A stretch of 15,902 bases of DNA from a bacterium BMS3Bbin02 (lineage in GTDB: Bacteria > Actinomycetota > Acidimicrobiia > Spongiisociales > UBA5794): the NCBI GenBank assembly GCA_002898115.1, contig BDTL01000236.1, forward strand, positions 1-15,902. The letters are read 5' to 3'. Each line of letters opens with the position of its first letter. Positions within the stretch are counted from its first letter, which is position 1. The notes below the pieces were generated by a model. The model was not told the origin of the DNA and searched no databases. It was given only the letters and a program-made list of their open reading frames with translations. A program made the translations under genes and the position numbers. Shown piece by piece: positions 6,635-13,978 of the stretch.

Positions 6635-8047
6635 ATGAACGTTCTCCTGATTTCGACCTATGAGCTCGGTCGCCAACCGGTTCACATTGCGAGCCCGGCC
6701 GCCGCGGTGCGGGCTGCAGGTCACGACGTTCGGGCCGTAGATCTCTCAGTGCAGCCGTGGGATCCCGGCGTCGTCGACTGGGCGGATGCCGTGGCGATCT
6801 CGACCCCGATGCACACGGCGATGCGTCTCGCTGTCGAGGTAGGGCGCAGCATCAAACAACATCGCCCGGACCTCCCCGTGGCTGCCTATGGCTTGTACGC
6901 GGCGATGTCGGCAGATTCGCGAGTCGACAATCCCTTCGATCGATCGATCGTGGGGGAGTACGAAGCGGCACTCGTCTCGTGGCTCACCGCAGATTCGGTA
7001 GCGACCCCGGTCACCATTCATCTCGATCGGGGAGGATTCTCAAGGCCTGCTCGCGATCTGTTGCCTCCGCTTGAGAAGTATGCCCGGCTTGCCCTTGGTG
7101 ACGAACAACGCCTTGTCGGAGCGGTAGAGGCGAGCCATGGCTGTCTCCACATGTGCCGTCACTGTCCGATTCCCTCGGTATATGAAGGTCGGCTGCGCAT
7201 TGTCGATGTTGGTTCGGTCCTCGCTGACATCGACCAGCATGTCGAGGCTGGCGCTCGTCACATCACGTTCGGTGATCCGGATTTCCTCAACGGCCCGGCT
7301 CACTCCCTGCGTATCGTGCGGGCACTGCACGAACGTCATCCGGATCTCACGTTCGACTGCACTGTCAAAGTTGAACACATTCTGCGCGACGAAGGTATCT
7401 GGCAAGAGTTCGCAGAGTCTGGGTGTCTGTTTGTCGTCTCGGCTTTTGAGACCATGAACGACCAGGTCCTCGCACTGCTCGACAAGGGGCACACTGCTGA
7501 CGATGCGGCACGTGCTGTCCATGTGCTCCGTGACGTTGGCATCGATCTCCGCCCTTCCTGGCTGCCCTTCACCCCCTGGACGACGCATGCGGATATCGAG
7601 CGAATGTTCCGGTTCATCAGCTCTCACGACCTGATTGACTCCACCGATCCGGTGCAGCTAGGAATCCGTCTGTTGATCCCGGAAGGTTCGTTGATTCTCC
7701 AGATTCCGGAGATGGAGCCGTATCTCGGCTCCTACGATCCTGAGGCCCTGTCGTATATGTGGAAGGCAGCAGATCCGGAGATGGATCGATTGGCAACCAA
7801 CCTTGTCGATATCGCCGAGGTCGGAGCGACGAATGGCGAGGTCGTTGCGGATACGTTTCTCAAGCAGTGGCTTGCTGTCGTTGCAGGGTCCGATTTCGAA
7901 CCACCGCCCGATGCCATCGACCAGGGAGCGACAACCGGTCGGCCCAAACTCACCGAACCTTGGTTCTGCTGAGCGGAGCCGACTGCGGACCAGTTTGGTT
8001 CGCTCGATCCGGAGCCCGCAACGGACACCCAACCGCACCGGTTGTAG
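6635..8047 (+). CDS. Radical SAM selenoprotein, CUAEP-tail type (TGA 7970-7972 read as selenocysteine)
   Basis: The gene encodes 470 residues if TGA 7970-7972 is read as Sec446; a standard call stops at residue 445. The N-terminal 130 residues resemble a degenerate B12-binding-like Rossmann domain (MNVLLISTYELGRQP) without the DxHxxG cobalamin motif. The radical SAM core carries C170-x3-C174-x2-C177 for the 4Fe-4S cluster, in ASHGCLHMCRHCPIP. At the end, LTEPWFC is followed by TGA and then Ala-Glu-Pro, giving C-U-A-E-P, the diagnostic tail of the CUAEP/CCAEP-tail radical SAM (seleno)protein family as I know it. The extension adds 24 residues after Sec and stops at TAG 8045-8047. A SECIS-like hairpin follows the TGA directly. 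The biochemical role is unknown; the Cys-Sec pair suggests redox or metal(loid) chemistry. Selenium incorporation requires SelA/B/C/D encoded elsewhere. Confidence 0.85.
7974..8011 (+). promoter_or_regulatory. Bacterial SECIS-like element after the in-frame TGA
   Basis: The RNA folds as follows. The upper stem pairs 7985-7991 with 7997-8003 (7 bp, one G-U) and closes the loop A-G-U-U-U (7992-7996). The middle stem pairs 7980-7982 with 8004-8006, and the lower stem 7974-7977 with 8008-8011. C7983-U7984 bulge on the 5' side below the upper stem. The apical loop begins 19 nt after the TGA and has G at its second position followed by U. Size (38 nt), position, bulged U and apical GU match the general description of bacterial SECIS elements bound by SelB. 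Confidence 0.72.
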
Positions 8048-8053
8048 TGTCCG
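8022..8053 (+). terminator. Hairpin overlapping the extended stop of the selenoprotein gene
   Basis: CGGACAC 8022-8028 pairs with GTGTCCG 8047-8053, and CAACCG 8030-8035 pairs with CGGTTG 8039-8044 around a CAC loop. There is a 1x2 internal mismatch and 13 bp in total. It overlaps the TAG at 8045-8047 and would end the transcript at the extended stop rather than at the TGA. There is no T-run. Confidence 0.5.
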
Positions 8054-8133
8054 GATCGGCCGCATACTAGCGATCTGGACGCCAGGACGACATGGGTGGT
8101 CATCGGCTCGGTTTGCGTCCCGCGTGGGACGTG

Positions 8134-9444
8134 ATGCACACTGGCTTGGTGACTATCACGTTCTTTGACCACGAGATTGAGACGCTTCCCACAGCGCGAC
8201 TCCGTGAACTTCAGGGTTCGAAGCTGACCGCATTGCTGGACCAAACGTACGGCAGCAACCGGTTCGTGACGGCGAAACTTGACGCGGCCGGTGCGTCCGC
8301 CGGAGACGTCCGCACGGTGCAGGATCTCGCTGGTCTCCCGTTCACCACCAAAGCTGAACTCCTTGCCGCACAGGTTGAACACCCGCTCAGTACGAACTGC
8401 ACGTTTCCCGAAACCGCCTATACGCGAATCCATCAGACGTCGGGAACGACCGGGACCCCACTCCGAGTATTCGACACCGCCGAGAGCTGGGATTGGTGGG
8501 GGCACTGCTGGGGGTTTGTGCTTGCCGGCGCCGGACTGACCTCTGAGGATCGGTTCTTCATCCCGTTCTCGTTCGGTCCGTTCATAGGATTCTGGGCGGC
8601 ACTCGGAGGAGCGGAGAAAGTCGGGGCACTGATGATCCCGGGTGGCGGTCGAACTTCGTCGCAACGACTCCAACTCATGGCCGACCTGGGAGTGACCGCA
8701 ATGGCATGCACTCCAACGTATGCTCTGCGGCTCGCTGAAGTCGCTCGGGAAGAGGGCTTTGACGTCTCAACGATTCCCATTCGATTGACAGTGCACGCCG
8801 GCGAGCCCGGGGCGAGCGTTCCTGCCACGAAAGCCCGCATCGAGACCGCGTGGGGCGCCAAATGTTATGACCATGCCGGGGCATCCGAGGTCGGGGCGCA
8901 CAGTTTCGAGTGCCAGGCACAGCCGGGTGGGACTCATGCCATCGATAGCGAGTTCATCGTCGAAGTGGTCGACCCGGCAACCGGCGATCCGGTCGCCACA
9001 GGCGAAGAGGGTGAGCTTGTGATCACGAACCTGGGACGGATTGGTTTCCCGGTCCTCAGGTATCGAACCGGCGATATCGTCCGCGTCGACGACGCGCCGT
9101 GCCCGTGTGGGCGAACCTTCACACGGTTCGCCGGTGGAGTTATCGGGAGAGCGGACGACATGGTTGTTGTCCGCGGGGTGAACATCTATCCGGCGGCGGT
9201 GGAAAACCTTGTGCGCGCGCACCGGGCGGTTGACGAGTTCCGGGTGACTATTGCGCGCAGCCGGGAGATGGCGGCGATCGTCATTGAGGTTGAGTGCCGG
9301 GACGGTGTCGATGGTGATGACACCGCCCGCGCCGTTCGGGCGTCATTCGAATCTGCTCTCGGGCTCCGTCCGGAGGTCACCTTCGTTGCCAGGGGTACGC
9401 TTCCCCGTTTCGAGTTGAAGGCTCGTCGCTTCATCATTGAATAG
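8134..9444 (+). CDS. Phenylacetate-CoA ligase (PaaK)-type acyl/aryl-CoA ligase
   Basis: The 436-aa protein is the length of PaaK enzymes. TSGTTG (102-107) is the ATP/AMP loop, Y-R311-T-G-D314 is the hinge-region motif, a CPCGR motif follows (about 324-328), and K429 in LPRFELKARR is the likely C-terminal adenylation lysine. The family activates aryl or acyl acids to CoA thioesters through an adenylate, in the cytosol. Location beside UbiX, UbiD and phenylphosphate-synthase-like genes suggests an aromatic acid such as a 4-hydroxybenzoate-type compound rather than phenylacetate, but that is inference. ATG 8134 is preferred. Upstream ATG 8092 and downstream GTG 8149 are in frame, and none has a good ribosome site. 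It converges with the next gene, leaving only 3 bp between the stops. Confidence 0.83.
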   Translation: MHTGLVTITFFDHEIETLPTARLRELQGSKLTALLDQTYGSNRFVTAKLDAAGASAGDVRTVQDLAGLPFTTKAELLAAQVEHPLSTNCTFPETAYTRIHQTSGTTGTPLRVFDTAESWDWWGHCWGFVLAGAGLTSEDRFFIPFSFGPFIGFWAALGGAEKVGALMIPGGGRTSSQRLQLMADLGVTAMACTPTYALRLAEVAREEGFDVSTIPIRLTVHAGEPGASVPATKARIETAWGAKCYDHAGASEVGAHSFECQAQPGGTHAIDSEFIVEVVDPATGDPVATGEEGELVITNLGRIGFPVLRYRTGDIVRVDDAPCPCGRTFTRFAGGVIGRADDMVVVRGVNIYPAAVENLVRAHRAVDEFRVTIARSREMAAIVIEVECRDGVDGDDTARAVRASFESALGLRPEVTFVARGTLPRFELKARRFIIE

Positions 9445-9447
9445 ACG

Positions 9448-9903
9448 TCAGGGAAGTTGCACCTCGTCTCGGTGGCCGAAACCCTTTGCGTTGTTGACGA
9501 AGTAACAGCGTGTTGGGGCAAACTCGTACCAGGCGACGCGAGACAGTGCAGCCTTTATCAGCGCCGGAGCTTGCCCCGGTTGGATCAAGGGAAATTTCTC
9601 GGCGTAGCGCCGTGTGGCCGCAAGCCGGTCCGTGCCGGAAAGCATTGTGACTCGACCTTCCATTTGGATGCCCTTGATCTCGCTCCACTCGTGATAGTCC
9701 TCGTGAATCGTTGCGGCACACACCGGGTTCGCAGCCAGATCCTTGGCGTGGCGACTCCTGGATGACGAGAGGAATGTGAAGGTGAAACCGGAGTTGACAT
9801 AGAACACCGCAGCGGCCCACGGGCCTTGAGTGCCGTGGGTCGCGAGTGTCATGACATGGTGAGCCGTCAAGTAATCCAGAACCTCGCTTCGGAGCTCGGG
9901 CAT
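9448..9903 (-). CDS. Pyridoxamine 5'-phosphate oxidase-like FMN-binding split-barrel protein
   Basis: The 151-aa protein shows the split-barrel pattern: HHVMTLATHGTQGPWAAAVFYV (about 15-36), then a TFLSSSRSRHAKDLAANP block (about 43-60) and a GRVTMLSG strand. The final residues run WYEFAPTRCYFVNNAKGFGHRDEV. Small proteins of this family bind FMN, F420 or heme and act as oxidoreductases or flavin carriers; the specific cofactor cannot be read here. It is divergent from ubiX with 73 bp between start codons, so shared regulation is possible. The stop is 3 bp from that of the convergent CoA ligase. Ribosome site support is weak (GAAGGA about 10 nt upstream). Confidence 0.72.
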   Translation of the reverse strand: MPELRSEVLDYLTAHHVMTLATHGTQGPWAAAVFYVNSGFTFTFLSSSRSRHAKDLAANPVCAATIHEDYHEWSEIKGIQMEGRVTMLSGTDRLAATRRYAEKFPLIQPGQAPALIKAALSRVAWYEFAPTRCYFVNNAKGFGHRDEVQLP

Positions 9904-9976
9904 GTGACGTCATCCTTCGTTTCTGAGTATGTTGGGTTTCGAGAGTACTTTGATTTTTCCGTATGAGGAGGTTGTC

Positions 9977-10549
9977 GTGGCGAAAGTTGGTCGTCTTGTC
10001 GTGGGGCTTTCCGGGGCCAGTGGTGTTGTGTACGGGATTCGACTTCTTGAGGTGCTGCGCGATCAGCCCGACATTGAGACTCATCTTGTAGTGAGCGGCG
10101 GGGCGCTGCGAACGATCGAGCTTGAGACCGACACTACGCTCAGCGAAGTCGAGGCCCTCGCAGACCACGTCCATGATGCAGGTAACTTAGCTGCACCAGT
10201 CTCATCGGGATCGTTTCAGACGATGGGTATGATCGTCGCCCCCTGTTCGATGAAGTCGCTCTCCGGCATCGCAAACTCGTACAGCGACAACCTTCTCATA
10301 CGCGCGGCCGATGTGACGCTCAAGGAACGTCGGCCGCTCGTCCTACTCCCCCGCGAGACGCCGCTGCATCTAGGACATGCAAGGCTGTTGGTCCAGGTCA
10401 TCGAAATGGGCGCCGTCGTGATGCCTCCCGTGCCGGCTCTGTACCACCGTCCCAAGTCCGTCGAAGACATCATCGATCACACCGTGGGTCGTGTACTTGA
10501 TATCTTTGGTGTGGAGAACAGTCTCGTCGAACGCTGGACGGGTGCGTGA
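9977..10549 (+). CDS. ubiX: UbiX-family flavin prenyltransferase
   Basis: The 190-aa product is full length for UbiX. G10-LSGASG16 begins the flavin-binding loop, followed by YGIRLLEVL. PCSMKS (89-94) with SGIANSYSDNLLIRAADVTLKERRPL and then PRETPL (126-131) are the family's conserved blocks, and the protein ends in PALYHRPKSVEDIIDHTVGR, the usual C-terminal helix region. UbiX attaches dimethylallyl phosphate to FMN to make prenylated FMN, the cofactor of UbiD enzymes; the UbiD gene lies about 4.4 kb downstream. GTG 9977 is chosen because GAGGAGG (9965-9971) sits 5 nt before it. The open frame extends to 9929 but that part does not resemble the family. Confidence 0.93.
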   Translation: MAKVGRLVVGLSGASGVVYGIRLLEVLRDQPDIETHLVVSGGALRTIELETDTTLSEVEALADHVHDAGNLAAPVSSGSFQTMGMIVAPCSMKSLSGIANSYSDNLLIRAADVTLKERRPLVLLPRETPLHLGHARLLVQVIEMGAVVMPPVPALYHRPKSVEDIIDHTVGRVLDIFGVENSLVERWTGA

Positions 10550-10580
10550 ATCCGAACTGAGAGGGTTCACACAAAGTCGT

Positions 10581-10610
10581 TTGACATTGAAAACCCGCAA
10601 GCGTTATGGT
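10581..10610 (+). promoter_or_regulatory. Sigma70-type promoter of the dikinase operon
   Basis: A perfect -35 TTGACA (10581-10586) is followed by an 18-bp spacer and TATGGT (10605-10610). The last two bases of the -10 are the first two of the tandem palindromic operator, so regulator binding would directly affect polymerase. The iclR promoter has the same -10/operator register. Confidence 0.62.
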
Positions 10611-10643
10611 TCTGTATCAAGAACAAGGTTCTATGGAGCGAAC
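10609..10643 (+). promoter_or_regulatory. Tandem palindromic operator, copy 1 (probable IclR site)
   Basis: Two 16-bp GTTC-N8-GAAC palindromes lie in tandem: GTTCTGTATCAAGAAC (10609-10624) and GTTCTATGGAGCGAAC (10628-10643), separated by 3 bp. Copy 2 at 13977-14011 has the first palindrome identical and the second differing at two bases, while the flanks diverge. Aromatic-catabolism IclR regulators such as PcaR are known to use GTTC-containing palindromes near the -10. Confidence 0.72.
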
Positions 10644-10790
10644 GCATCACTTTTCATGGGTACCCTGCATCATGTTCTGTCCATGTTTGCAGCAGATGTC
10701 GCCGCGATGCCTAAGACGGGTCGAGATTCTCTCTAGCGCTGGCTTGTTTTCTTTCGGACCCAGGTGGCCCTTCGAGCGATCGGAGGCATC

Positions 10791-11939
10791 ATGAATACTG
10801 ACAGCAGATACCTCCTTGCATTCGAAGATTGCCTGCGCGACTGTCTCGCCCTCGTCGGGGGCAAGAGCACGGGACTCGGGAGCATGATCCGAGCCGGGAT
10901 TCCAGTGCCTCCCGGTTTTGCGGTAACCACCCACGCCTACCGTGCGATGCTCGCCGATGGGCGATCGGAACGAGAGATTGCCGAGCTTCTTGATAGTGCG
11001 GATCCCGATGATGTTGAGGGACTCGAGAAGATCAGCCGCATGATCGGGGACTTGATTGAGAGTTCTCCGATGCCGGCTGATGTCGAATCCGCGATTCGCG
11101 CCGGATACGAAGAACTCGACTCCTTGTGCTCTGGTGCGGCGGACTCGAGCGCGGCAGATCCTGACCTACCGGTCGCCGTGCGCTCAAGCGCAACCGCCGA
11201 GGACCTACCTGGAGCGAGTTTCGCGGGTCAGCAAGACACATTTCTGTGGGTTGTCGGCGCCGACAGTGTTCTCGACCATGTCAAGCGCTGTTGGTCAAGC
11301 CTCTACACCGCGCGGGCGATTGCGTATCGGATCGAGCAGGGTTACGACCACGAGAAAATCTACATGAGTGTGTGTATCCAGAAGATGGTCAATGCCCGTG
11401 CCGCCGGGGTGATGTTCACCCTCAATCCGATCAACGGTGACCGCTCGAAGGTTGCGATAGATGCAAGCTGGGGACTTGGTGAGGCGGTGGCCTCGGGTGA
11501 AGTGACACCCGACAACTACCTCGTTGACACGATTGCCATGAGAATCGCACGCCGCACCGTGTCATCAAAAGCGATCGAATATCGCGCGAATCCAGCCGAG
11601 CGCCGGGTCGAGCGGACCGATGTCCCGGTGGACCGCCGGGACATTCCGTGTCTTGGCGATGACGAGATTCTCGCTCTGAGCCAACTAGCCCGTCGTGTTG
11701 AAGCTCACCACGGCTGTCCCCAGGACCTTGAATGGGCGATCGATGCGGACCTCGAAAAGCCGAACAACATTGTGCTCCTCCAGAGCCGTCCGGAGACGGT
11801 CTGGAGCGATCGCGATCGTGTCCAGGTCTCGTCGGGCGACCGATCGACCATGGACTACATCGTGGCAAACCTTCTAGCGGGGGTGCGGTTGCGACACGGC
11901 AATCCAGACACCAACGACAGCGGAGGTGCGGTGAGCTAG
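10791..11939 (+). CDS. PEP-synthase-like ATP-grasp subunit (phenylphosphate synthase protein 2-like)
   Basis: The 382-aa protein is only the nucleotide-binding part of a PEP synthase/pyruvate phosphate dikinase. G23-G24-K25-S26 starts the first ATP-grasp subdomain, followed by VPPGFAVTT (39-47) and VAVRSSATAEDLPGASFAGQQ (128-148, with R131 as a likely ATP contact). QSRPET (331-336) is the usual end of this domain. It lacks the phosphohistidine and PEP-binding domains; the next gene supplies the histidine domain. The split matches the 40-kDa subunit of phenylphosphate synthase, which transfers the beta-phosphoryl of ATP to the histidine of the 70-kDa subunit. ATG 10791 has GGAGG about 4 nt upstream. 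A 45-residue tail after 337 looks unstructured. A split PEP synthase is the alternative. Confidence 0.83.
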   Translation: MNTDSRYLLAFEDCLRDCLALVGGKSTGLGSMIRAGIPVPPGFAVTTHAYRAMLADGRSEREIAELLDSADPDDVEGLEKISRMIGDLIESSPMPADVESAIRAGYEELDSLCSGAADSSAADPDLPVAVRSSATAEDLPGASFAGQQDTFLWVVGADSVLDHVKRCWSSLYTARAIAYRIEQGYDHEKIYMSVCIQKMVNARAAGVMFTLNPINGDRSKVAIDASWGLGEAVASGEVTPDNYLVDTIAMRIARRTVSSKAIEYRANPAERRVERTDVPVDRRDIPCLGDDEILALSQLARRVEAHHGCPQDLEWAIDADLEKPNNIVLLQSRPETVWSDRDRVQVSSGDRSTMDYIVANLLAGVRLRHGNPDTNDSGGAVS

Positions 11940-12035
11940 GCGGGTGATGTCATGGTGCGGGCCGCCGTGCCCGATCTCGAGATAGCGGCGATGAACTCGA
12001 TAGACCAAGAAATCTGCGTAGGCGAGGAGCAAGCG

Positions 12036-13856
12036 ATGAGAGAGACACGTTTCCCTAACCCGTTCGAGGTACCCACCCCGGAAGGCTGTGAGGGATGGGA
12101 GAACCTATACCCGTACTACTACCTATTCAGCGAAGAACGTCGAGAGTTCGAAGAGTCGAAGTTCTGGTTCTTCGACGGCATGCACCATCCCGAGGTGCTG
12201 TATCCCTTCGACACCATCACCTGTGAAAGCTGGTGGGTCGCCCTCGGCCAGATGAACACCCGCGTCTTCATCGTCCCGCCGGCGCTGGGGATAGATCAAC
12301 GAGTTCTCAACGGACGCCTCTACATCAGCGCCAACGCGATCACGGATGAAGAGGTAGTCGGCGAGCGTGTGGCGCACTTCATGGAGCGCGCCGGCTACTA
12401 CTACGAGAACTGGGACGAGCTCTACGCGAAGTGGCAGGATAAGGCCCGCCAGACGATTGAAGAGCTCAAGGCTGTCGACGTCGTTGCACTTCCGGAGATG
12501 GAGAGCCTCGAGGTTGTTCACAGCGGTCGGGGTCTCACATCGGCGTACGACCTCCTTGTCGCGTTCAATCGCGTGGTCGAGAACATGCACAAGATCTGGC
12601 ATCTCCACTTCGAGTTTCTGAATCTGGGGTACGCCGCCTACTTGACGTACTTCGGGTTCTGCAAGGAACTCTTCCCGGACATTCCGGATCAGGTTGTCGC
12701 GCAAATGGTCGCCGGCATCGATGTGTTGTTGTTCCGTCCCGATGCGGAGCTGAAGAAACTTGCGGCCAAGGCTGTGGATCTGGGAGTGGGTGACGCCCTT
12801 AAGGACAATATCGATCCCGACGCAGCAATCGCCGTACTCGAACAGTCCGACGAAGGTCGACGGTGGATAGCCGAACTTGAGAAGGCAAAGGACCCCTGGT
12901 TCTATTTCTCGACGGGTTCTGGTTTCTACCACCATCACAAGACCTGGATCAACGACCAGACCTTCCCGTTCTCGGGCATTGCCGACTACATCCGCAAGAT
13001 CGAAGCCGGCGTCAGTATTGAGCGTCCGCTGAAAGAGGTCATTGCGGAACGGGATCGGCTTTCGGCCGAATATGCGGCCCTACTTGATGGCGATGACCTG
13101 AAGAACTTCAACGATCAGCTCGGCCTCGCACGAACGGTGTTCCCGTTCATCGAGGATCACAATTTCTACGTTGAGCACTGGCACCACGCCGTGTTCTGGA
13201 ACAAGATGCGCGAGTTCGGTCAGATCTTTGTTGACGCCGGGTTCTTTGAAGAAGTGGACGACATGTTCTATCTCCACCGATTCGAGGTTGAGGCTGCACT
13301 GTATGACCTCATCTCCTCGTGGGGAGTGGGGACACCGGCGCGCGGTCCCGGATACTGGCCAAAAGAGATTGTGCGGCGCAAGGAGCTCTTCGAGAAGCTC
13401 TCTGAGTGGTCGCCGATTCCGGCTCTGGGAGAACCGCCCGAGGTCGTCACGGAACCATTCACAATCATGTTGTGGGGAATCACGACTGATTCGATCCAGA
13501 ACTGGCTCGGTCTCGGTGACGATGAGGATGCGGACTATGACTTGAAGGGCTTTGCCGGGTCGCCCGGAACGGTCGAAGGTCCCGCCCGAGTCATCCTGAG
13601 CGCTGACGAGCTGGCTGACGTACAAGAGGGCGAGGTTCTGGTCTGTCCGATCACCAACCCGAGCTGGGGTCCGGTGTTCTCGAAGATCGCTGCGGCGGTG
13701 ACCGACATTGGAGGAATGATGTCTCACGCATCGATTGTGTGCAGAGAGTATGGAGTTCCCGCCGTCGTTGGCACGGGCTTCGCAACGAAGAAGATACAGA
13801 CGGGTCAGCGGCTTCGTGTTGATGGCGCTGCCGGAACTGTAACGATACTTGACTGA
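12036..13856 (+). CDS. Phosphohistidine-domain subunit (phenylphosphate synthase protein 1-like)
   Basis: The 606-aa product carries the dikinase mobile domain only at its C-terminus: about 520-606, with G-G-M-M-S-H564-A-S, where H564 is the phosphorylated histidine, then YGVPAVVGTG and VDGAAGTVTIL. The long N-terminal part (about 1-500) begins PNPFEVPTPEGCEGWENLYPY and continues with many aromatic residues (FWFFDGMHHPEVLYPFDTIT). As I recall, this resembles the 70-kDa subunit of phenylphosphate synthase, where this region binds the phenolic acceptor. No PEP-binding TIM barrel is evident. With the preceding ATP-grasp subunit it should phosphorylate a phenol-type compound. ATG 12036 is chosen for GAGGAG 6 nt upstream; the frame is open to 11952. 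Substrate is inferred from family and context only. Confidence 0.82.
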   Translation: MRETRFPNPFEVPTPEGCEGWENLYPYYYLFSEERREFEESKFWFFDGMHHPEVLYPFDTITCESWWVALGQMNTRVFIVPPALGIDQRVLNGRLYISANAITDEEVVGERVAHFMERAGYYYENWDELYAKWQDKARQTIEELKAVDVVALPEMESLEVVHSGRGLTSAYDLLVAFNRVVENMHKIWHLHFEFLNLGYAAYLTYFGFCKELFPDIPDQVVAQMVAGIDVLLFRPDAELKKLAAKAVDLGVGDALKDNIDPDAAIAVLEQSDEGRRWIAELEKAKDPWFYFSTGSGFYHHHKTWINDQTFPFSGIADYIRKIEAGVSIERPLKEVIAERDRLSAEYAALLDGDDLKNFNDQLGLARTVFPFIEDHNFYVEHWHHAVFWNKMREFGQIFVDAGFFEEVDDMFYLHRFEVEAALYDLISSWGVGTPARGPGYWPKEIVRRKELFEKLSEWSPIPALGEPPEVVTEPFTIMLWGITTDSIQNWLGLGDDEDADYDLKGFAGSPGTVEGPARVILSADELADVQEGEVLVCPITNPSWGPVFSKIAAAVTDIGGMMSHASIVCREYGVPAVVGTGFATKKIQTGQRLRVDGAAGTVTILD

Positions 13857-13864
13857 GTCCTCCC

Positions 13865-13901
13865 GGCTCACCGCGGGGCTCGTTCATCCCCGCGGTGAGC
13901 C
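13865..13901 (+). terminator. Strong stem-loop terminator after the dikinase operon
   Basis: A perfect 14-bp G+C-rich stem (13865-13878 with 13888-13901) closes a 9-nt loop just 8 bp after the stop codon of the phosphohistidine subunit. A T-run is missing. It separates the dikinase transcript from the iclR promoter, 49 bp further on. Confidence 0.75.
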
Positions 13902-13949
13902 CCTCCCGCTTGCACATTGCACGTCGTTGTGGGTCAAACAGGCAACCGT

Positions 13950-13978
13950 TTGACCGGTTTTCCGGAGTGGGGTATAGT
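13950..13978 (+). promoter_or_regulatory. Sigma70-type promoter of iclR-ubiD
   Basis: TTGACC (13950-13955), a 17-bp spacer and TATAGT (13973-13978) form a good promoter. As in the dikinase promoter, the last two bases of the -10 are the first two of the tandem operator. Confidence 0.65.

Noticed and set aside
7732..8673. Minus-strand 313-codon open frame across the end of the radical SAM gene and the start of the CoA ligase
   Set aside because: It is antisense to two well-supported genes, shows no family motifs, is rich in Arg/Ser/Gly and crosses the terminator hairpin. It is a shadow frame of G+C-rich DNA.
9434..10174. Minus-strand 246-codon frame covering the split-barrel gene and ubiX start
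   Set aside because: It overlaps two recognised proteins in other frames and has composition typical of a shadow frame.
10543..10569. GTGAATCC...GGTTCAC inverted repeat overlapping the ubiX stop
   Set aside because: The stem is only about 7 bp with a bulge and has no T-run, too weak to call a terminator.
12123..12938. Minus-strand 271-codon open frame opposite the phosphohistidine subunit
   Set aside because: The plus-strand protein is supported by ribosome site, family resemblance and operon position. The antisense product lacks motifs.
13854..13901. TGA of the phosphohistidine subunit followed by a strong hairpin, resembling a Sec/SECIS arrangement
   Set aside because: The protein already ends at the normal C-terminus of the phosphohistidine domain (VTILD). 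The 14-bp stem lacks SECIS features at the right distance and reads as a terminator.
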